The position numbers and the translations under genes were made by a program. Positions 35,701-38,789 of a stretch of 38,789 nucleotides of DNA are shown here, piece after piece; the first letter of the stretch is position 1, and every line of letters begins with the position of its first letter. The DNA comes from Tyzzerella sp. (GTDB lineage Bacteria > Bacillota > Clostridia > Lachnospirales > Lachnospiraceae): contig JAFTWA010000040.1 in assembly GCA_017465565.1 (NCBI GenBank), forward strand, positions 1 to 38,789, given 5' to 3'. The notes beneath the pieces are model-generated. The model was not told the DNA's origin. It did no database searches and saw nothing but the letters and a program-made list of their open reading frames with translations.

Positions 35701-35861
35701 GCACATTTAGTGGCAATACTTGCAGTACTAATAATAGCCCTGGTAATGATATGTATGCTAATGATGTTAATAGTAAAGGTAAACTCCAATATAAAGTCGG
35801 ATATAATTTGTCTGGTGTCGCATATAATAGTAATTTTACTGTGAGTGAACTAACACAATAA
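29769..35861 (+). CDS. Giant membrane-anchored parallel beta-helix protein
   Basis: The protein has about 2030 residues. One hydrophobic segment ('FPIGLIICLALLIVCAGATA', residues 14-33) follows a Lys-rich stretch and acts as signal or anchor. Then come some 1700 residues of right-handed beta-helix rungs of the 'V.NGTI ... GIYVEGG' type. Larger modules recur, with equivalent starts near nucleotides 31350, 32025, 33012, 34077 and 34755 ('AVY(V/I)..SK..LKNS' followed by 'GIYN'-like loops). The last 270 residues switch to 'GGAI..N.G..TMNGGTI..N' repeats like Pmp adhesins. No LPXTG, SLH or dockerin is seen. The fold fits polysaccharide lyases or adhesins; no catalytic triad is recognised. ATG 29769 sits six bases after AAGGAGG; 29763 and 29775 are alternatives. 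Confidence 0.85.
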   Translation: MEMSNEITKNKKKFPIGLIICLALLIVCAGATAGALILKNVSSSKNIELSEQMEAADEETLRKILAADGTCTITLTEDVVVSEELDVNGTKTIVGNKSIIMDTFNIGTVEAVCAVQAGAHLTLDGATIDGSGVVNGIAVKSGGELTCLSGDVVFGYPYGLTIAGLANIEDITIDETLHTGIYVEYGGEAHMNGGVIKNNLYGVAVASQASMTIGGDSVITKSNAILINNYGKLDITGGKFTDAFDNAITNQGEMTIKGSADKMVEIGDVDRSAIVSKKNSKLTVEYLHMHDLGLHAIDVEKDSEANIQNCVAEKAGRSCFYVNNSKVVMKDVSISDCESYAIYGTKNSNVELEGITVKDVQNRGIVNDGAKMTAKDVVIENTKKNAFHTMGEGAVTKIENLKVVTPNSNAIAAVTGGNVNAKNVTIEEPKNEGLIVNADSKIEIENVTINKSGMTSVANNGGTLAARNITIISPKNIGIKTTDGGTSAVKGAVIKNTASHALAVEKGSTLTVSDCKMDKVGWDKVKSAVYISKSKFTMKNSELNDVASYGIYVVDGGNTTERETYLENVTITKVGTTNGHRGIANVDSRIALKDVKVSNVTGAGIYTKGATSVTNMNGVSVSDTKGPALGFIAGTVTVKNTEVEDIENDGVHVGKEAQVRLDNIAIENVKGQGVGNYGGVVNITADKEWNTANTEEIGAKITIIGESGIYSEGGTSTAKNTTVINAKKHAVCLKKSSDAIINQCTFDTTEKSAVYVLESKIDLKNSKVLNAGSYGVYVEKSAKADEKGATLENVTVSKAGYRGIANINSYVVVKNSEVVASKGAGVYTSGVNAITLMNEVVAKDTGASGFALTGGQVQARNITISNTKNEGIYVGKDVNVKNLDNVTIKDAGTDGIKNEGGTVHITVNKTYNPENVKENGVTIVNPGRIGIWNTGAGTLTGKSVVIQDTVTQGIYVTAGHVDLDETTVNNASGHGVSLYGESAKATFSNLTINDAKSNGIYVEDGTLESTGTITIDGKVTGNTAVTGEGLFVKGGKANIADITVVNTKAQGLHFAKSSAGNVADATIEKFDVSNTNLSSSNAVVYVDNAKATLKNGTINAKNTRQGATTYGINITESTKATDKMVVIENVTISEAGKYGIYNSGSWVEMTDITVDESTDDAIYVTGANAVVNMDTVDLTELSNRGLVIAGGTVTGKNVSITEFENEGIKLISGTSLSLDNATIVNESKNSSSNKAGILNEGGTLTITADNQAVNGATIQNVTGDGIKVNNNGVVNATGVTVKNSSGCGIYNEKGGTTETPNVYKNVVINNVGKFGVYVQAGQATLDNVDIKNVTGTDRDGIKSDAKIAIVNGAKIENVASGNGLAVSAIGNVEADTLVVNQVSGNALFVKGGNVNVTVKLTVSNVGAQAVVSKDDANVSIASFDEINSVNTSNAYEETVLVENAKLTLKNGTINTGDNYGIKVTESTKPTEKKVVLENVTINTPSKNGIYNNGSWVEMTGVTVVNSADDSINAEGADSVTDMSNITLTNPGKRGLYLAAGTSDINGISITGAEDYAMQIGPSVLIGKLYDVTINGADDGEGRGGKHGIYVEDEALVQDAKNISISNMAQKGLYMKKGNATQSVINTLVINNVYEQGIQLGYGANVKVSNFEVSNSNSKDGSNAAVYVHDQSKNVVFENGTISAVKNGITIAENSELVATNVQIIRANETNNNKTLVSVGAGTKFTLNENNGKSLIGKETESHTAYEGRGVEVSGEFVLNGGTITGNKITNSTTAAMFAGAGVLVKDGATFTMNGGSISYNIASGNHTTKSNVNTYGAGVAVEGNDAETQFIMTGGSISHNDLTEIKKSNTYGAGVALNGAKAKFEMSGGDISDNGNNDLNAGGAVSINSGSTFILSGSGLIQRNKANNGGAIHHNSGNLTMDGGTIDSNEANENGGAIYINGSLTFTMNKGTISKNNAKSKGGGIYLTGAGTVKLSDGTFSGNTCSTNNSPGNDMYANDVNSKGKLQYKVGYNLSGVAYNSNFTVSELTQ

Positions 35862-35888
35862 TGGGCTTTTAATATCAAACCAAAAGAG

Positions 35889-35914
35889 GAGGATGCAGTT
35901 TTTCCTGCATCCTC
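35889..35914 (+). terminator. Hairpin after the beta-helix gene
   Basis: A 10-bp stem (GAGGATGCAG / CTGCATCCTC) with a TTTTTC loop lies 28 bp after the stop. Only TT and an AT-rich run follow, so it may terminate partially or protect the end of the long mRNA. Confidence 0.6.
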
Positions 35915-35970
35915 TTATAATCTAAGTATAACTTATAGACAAAAATGTTTAAAAAGGAGACAAGCAGACT

Positions 35971-37824
35971 ATGGCAATTCAATTTAAACAACAAGAAAAT
36001 GAGTGGCAAGTCCTCTTAGATGGAGAACAGGTATTAACCATTCCCCTTCCTGAAGGCTGTCAGGACAGTTTTGAAATCATAAATGATAAGGCGTTTTATT
36101 GGAAACGAAAAACAGACACACCTGTTACGCAAATGAAACTCACGTTGAAAGTAGCGTATGCCCCAAGATATTTTCAAATTCCTGCAGTAAACTACAATGG
36201 AAACGGCTGGGGCGCTGGAGCACAATACTCAGGCTACTGCTGTAAAGATGAGCCATGGGTATATGCATGGCATAGAACTTCCATTCCAGCTTGTACTTAT
36301 TCAGAATCTGACAAGTATGCAGTTGCATTGTTTGGTGAGGAACGGGGTGGTATGAGTTGTTCGATTTACCCAGAGGGAGAAAATCTTGTGCAGGAACTTA
36401 TTTGGCCAGAGATAGAAGCACCGAAGGTGTTATTCAAACGTGCGTGGGATGCTCCTTACTACGGAACCATGGAACCAACAAATAGCTTTACTGGAATTGT
36501 AATGCTTATGCCGGCTGGAAAACCAAGAGAAAGAGTGCATGACCTATTAGATTTTGCATGGGATTTCTTCTATCGTGAAGTGAAGATGTGGCACACACCA
36601 GAACGTGTAAGACAATTAGATTTATTGTTCTTCCGTCAATTATGGAGTCAGAAATACAATGGGTTAGTTGGATTTGCAACAGGGTTAAACTGGGATGATC
36701 AAAGCAATTTATTTATTCAACAGTCAAAGAACTTCCATATCGGCTGGGTAGGACAAAACGGTATCAAATCATGTGCGCTTCTGAAACAGTACATGGAAGA
36801 AGGCGATGAGGATGCCAGAGATAAAGCAATCAGCGTTTTGGACAGCTGGGACAAATATGCATTTCTTCCAAACGGTCTGATGTTTGTAAAACTGATTGAA
36901 AGACCAGAACGTTTGGATTCTACATTGAATGGCGATATTCCAATGGATATCGATACAGGAAATTTAGGAACTGCGGCAGTCTATTTCTTCAAAGCATATG
37001 ACCTTTGTAAAGAGGCTGGAATTGATAGACCAAGCTATGAGAAACGTGCTTTTGGTATCTGTGACTTTTTCGTAAATGCACAGCAAGAGAGTGGAGAATT
37101 TGCAAAAACCTACTTCTTAGATGGGTCTATTGACAGCGCACATGGAAGTATCGGTGCAACAGCAACGTTGCCTTTATTTGTTGCATATGAAAGAACTGGT
37201 GATAAGAAATATTTTGATGCAGCTATGAAGGGACTTGATTTCTACCTTGGCGAATTTGAAAAAGGTGGATTTACGACTGCAGGCGCGATTGACTCTTACT
37301 GTATCGATAAAGAATCAGGTGCTCCAATGCTTCGTGCGTCTCTGAAAGCGTATGAATTAACAGGAGATCAAAGATATTTAGAAATGGCTGAAGAAGTGGC
37401 GTATTATCTTGCTACATGGCAATATCATTACAGTGTTGCTTTCCCAGAGGGTTCTATGACAAAAGAATTGAACGTGGACACTTATGGTTCTACAGCTGTC
37501 TCGGCAGCTCATAACGCACTTGACCATTATGGATTATGGTGGGTTCCAGATTATTTGAAATTGGCTGAACTTACAGGAAAGAAAGTGTGGAGAGAACGTG
37601 CTCGTGCTCTTTGGTACAATGGTACACAATTAATTTCAGATGGAACCATGGTAGTGAAAGGACGTGTGCGTCCGGCAGGATGTCAGGATGAATCCATCCG
37701 TCATACAAGATGGGGACGTCCGGATCACAGGTACTTTATTGTGTCAGAATGGTGCACAGCATGGCAGGGAGCATTTAGGTATATGGCATTGGAAACATTA
37801 GAGGATTGGAGCGTGCTGCGATAA
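35971..37824 (+). CDS. Alpha/alpha-toroid glycoside-hydrolase-like protein
   Basis: The 617-residue protein has no signal peptide and so is probably cytoplasmic. Residues 1-200 look like a beta-sandwich domain. From about 230 to 600, helical hairpins with repeated '(A/E)YE.TGD.(K/R)Y...A' units ('VAYERTGDKKYFDAAMKGLD', 'KAYELTGDQRYLEMAEEVAY') indicate an (alpha/alpha)6 barrel as in GH88/GH105 and other six-hairpin glycosidases. Conserved-looking acidic or His residues occur in 'GDIPMDIDTGNLG' and 'GSIDSAHGSIG'. I do not recognise the exact GH family. AAAAAGGAG precedes the ATG. With the beta-glucuronidase nearby, action on a uronic-acid-containing oligosaccharide is a reasonable inference. 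Confidence 0.75.
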   Translation: MAIQFKQQENEWQVLLDGEQVLTIPLPEGCQDSFEIINDKAFYWKRKTDTPVTQMKLTLKVAYAPRYFQIPAVNYNGNGWGAGAQYSGYCCKDEPWVYAWHRTSIPACTYSESDKYAVALFGEERGGMSCSIYPEGENLVQELIWPEIEAPKVLFKRAWDAPYYGTMEPTNSFTGIVMLMPAGKPRERVHDLLDFAWDFFYREVKMWHTPERVRQLDLLFFRQLWSQKYNGLVGFATGLNWDDQSNLFIQQSKNFHIGWVGQNGIKSCALLKQYMEEGDEDARDKAISVLDSWDKYAFLPNGLMFVKLIERPERLDSTLNGDIPMDIDTGNLGTAAVYFFKAYDLCKEAGIDRPSYEKRAFGICDFFVNAQQESGEFAKTYFLDGSIDSAHGSIGATATLPLFVAYERTGDKKYFDAAMKGLDFYLGEFEKGGFTTAGAIDSYCIDKESGAPMLRASLKAYELTGDQRYLEMAEEVAYYLATWQYHYSVAFPEGSMTKELNVDTYGSTAVSAAHNALDHYGLWWVPDYLKLAELTGKKVWRERARALWYNGTQLISDGTMVVKGRVRPAGCQDESIRHTRWGRPDHRYFIVSEWCTAWQGAFRYMALETLEDWSVLR

Positions 37825-37861
37825 TCGCAGCATGACGAGGATTAAGGAGTGTGATTTTATA

Positions 37862-38140
37862 ATGAAAAAGAAATTGAATGTGGCTTTTGTAGTAACTCTA
37901 TTAATTTTTGCATGTATTAGTATGACAGCATGTAATTCTTCTATTGATAAGGAAGATGCAAAAGAACCTGTGAGCAGCGAGCAAGCAGATGATAGCGTGA
38001 ATAATGAAATGATAATTGAAGGTGATGATCCAGATAGCCCTGCAGACGGAAGTGATGAAGAAGAAGGGTTTGTGGATGAAACTGATGTTGATGAATATGA
38101 AGGAATCGTTGACGAAGAAACGGAAGAGGATTTAAATTAG
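37862..38140 (+). CDS. Small acidic lipoprotein
   Basis: The 92-residue protein has a lipoprotein signal peptide ending in MTAC (C24). The mature 69 residues are almost all polar, with long runs of Asp and Glu ('DGSDEEEGFVDETDVDEYEG') and no predicted fold. An upstream ATG at 37832 lacks a site; AAGGAG precedes ATG 37862 by about 12 bases, rather far. It lies between the glycosidase-like gene and a decayed isomerase fragment. It could be a cation-binding or surface-charge protein; no family recognised. Confidence 0.65.
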   Translation: MKKKLNVAFVVTLLIFACISMTACNSSIDKEDAKEPVSSEQADDSVNNEMIIEGDDPDSPADGSDEEEGFVDETDVDEYEGIVDEETEEDLN

Positions 38141-38141
38141 T

Positions 38142-38312
38142 GATAGTATCTACAACAACATTGTACGTTCCATGGAAGTGGCATCCATTTTAGGTGCAAA
38201 GCTCATCGTTGTACATCCTGTGCAGCATTTAACTTACGCAGAACACCCACAGGAACTTTATTTAGAAGCATTAACATTTATGTGTGGCGTTGGAAAGTAT
38301 CTCGCAAAGTAA
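38142..38312 (+). pseudogene. Sugar phosphate isomerase/epimerase fragment
   Basis: About 56 codons read without a start as NNIVRSMEVASILGAKLIVV, then HPVQHLTYAEHPQELYLEAL, then end in TAA. The first part closely resembles the central strand region of xylose-isomerase-like TIM-barrel proteins (AP endonuclease 2 fold), where 'RS(I/M)E.A..LGAK.IVVHP' is typical; the normal length is about 270-300 residues. The last dozen residues do not continue the family and suggest an internal deletion. The stop codon TAA at 38133-38135 blocks the frame upstream. This is a remnant, not a gene. Confidence 0.7.
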
Positions 38313-38357
38313 AAAGAATATAGAAAACTATATGAAATAATGAAAGGAAAATGAAGC

Positions 38358-38789
38358 ATGTTATATCCAATCGAAAATGAAATAAGACAGATAAAAAATT
38401 TAAGTGGCATTTGGAAGTTTCGGAAAGAAGAAAGATATAATCAGGGCGCAGATGAAAAATGGTATGAAAAACCTTTGACAGATTACATCGAGATGCCAGT
38501 TCCTGCAAGCTACAATGATATTACCACGGATAAGACACTACGAGATCATGTAGGCTGGGTATGGTATGAGAGGGAATTTTCCATTCCATATGACTGGCAG
38601 AATAAAAGAATGGTGCTTCGTTTTGGCAGTGTGACACATCATGCGGTGGTTTATATCAATGGAAAAGAGGTTGTACGCCACAAAGGTGGATTTCTTCCGT
38701 TTGAAGCAGAACTAAATGAGTATGTGAAAGCTGGACAGAACAGGGTAACTGTTGCAGTCAGTAATATGCTGGACCACGATTGTTTACCA
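38358..38789 (+). CDS. uidA: Beta-glucuronidase, GH2 (5' part, runs off window)
   Basis: The first 144 residues of a GH2 enzyme are present. The jelly-roll sugar-binding domain shows 'MLYPIENEIRQIKNLSGIWKF' (split here: MLYPIENEIR, then QIKNLSGIWKF), 'MPVPASYNDIT' and 'DHVGWVWYEREF', a combination typical of bacterial beta-glucuronidases of the UidA/GusA type. The catalytic glutamates and the NxK glucuronate-recognition motif lie beyond the window, so specificity for glucuronides rather than galactosides rests on N-terminal likeness. GAAAGGAAA precedes ATG 38358. It extends the plus-strand row that starts at 20730 and gives the locus its probable substrate class. Confidence 0.88.
   Translation, partial: MLYPIENEIRQIKNLSGIWKFRKEERYNQGADEKWYEKPLTDYIEMPVPASYNDITTDKTLRDHVGWVWYEREFSIPYDWQNKRMVLRFGSVTHHAVVYINGKEVVRHKGGFLPFEAELNEYVKAGQNRVTVAVSNMLDHDCLP

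Noticed and set aside
29769-35861. Cell-wall-anchored adhesin with LPXTG
   Set aside because: The C-terminus ends in 'SNFTVSELTQ' with no sorting motif, hydrophobic segment or basic tail.
30794-35878. Many minus-strand open frames opposite the beta-helix gene (for example 30794-31177, 32768-33064, 35183-35431)
   Set aside because: They lie opposite repetitive GGN/AAN-rich codons, which are stop-poor on the other strand; they lack ribosome binding sites and any family likeness.
37832-37861. Upstream start for the small lipoprotein
   Set aside because: It would put ten polar residues before the lipoprotein signal peptide and lacks a ribosome binding site.

Overview
The window looks like a chromosome segment from an anaerobic, low-GC Firmicute, most likely a gut Lachnospiraceae (class Clostridia). 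The evidence is strong AGGAGG ribosome binding sites, densely packed operons, a SCIFF ranthipeptide precursor with its radical SAM maturase (a clostridial hallmark), several Fe-S and radical SAM enzymes, a MalFG-type sugar importer without its own ATPase, and a GH2 beta-glucuronidase at the right edge. No tRNA, rRNA or CRISPR array was seen.

Layout. Positions 1-154 hold the last codons and probable right end of an IS3-like insertion sequence. It abuts the 3' end of a minus-strand M28 metallopeptidase (169-1395). A plus-strand operon follows (1497-5734): MATE pump, HD phosphohydrolase, second MATE pump, alpha/beta esterase. Next come a hicA remnant of 14 codons with an intact promoter and an orphan hicB (5815-6317), an ECF sigma factor with its overlapping zinc-finger anti-sigma gene (6392-7847), a third MATE pump on the minus strand (7882-9360), and two HTH genes (9498-10698). 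The second HTH gene is fused to a Uma2-type nuclease domain and has a palindromic operator over its -10 box. A YczE/YitT-like membrane protein follows.

Region 11471-17431 is the SCIFF locus: precursor (48 aa), hairpin, radical SAM/SPASM maturase, then a PLP-dependent decarboxylase, an ABC-F ATPase and an MFS permease. The last three are joined to the maturase by a 1-bp gap and two 4-bp overlaps. The precursor lacks the Thr that accepts the thioether in the characterised family member; Gly37 is there instead.

Region 17788-38789 looks like one regulated catabolic locus. A minus-strand pair (radical SAM/SPASM protein resembling tungsten-cofactor maturases, plus an AraC regulator) diverges from a second AraC regulator. 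Downstream, all on the plus strand, are a U32-like protein, three tandem paralogues of the QueG/reductive-dehalogenase-like double [4Fe-4S] family, an aldose-epimerase-like protein, two sugar permeases, a solute-binding lipoprotein, a metallo-beta-lactamase-fold lipoprotein, a giant (about 2030 aa) membrane-anchored parallel beta-helix protein, an alpha/alpha-toroid glycosidase-like protein, a small acidic lipoprotein, a decayed sugar isomerase/epimerase, and the start of a beta-glucuronidase. The inferred working model is that a glucuronide or uronate-containing glycan is bound at the surface, imported and hydrolysed, and that the released sugar or aglycone is processed by the Fe-S redox module. 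The combination of this redox module with a glycan-import operon is the most likely undescribed system in the window.
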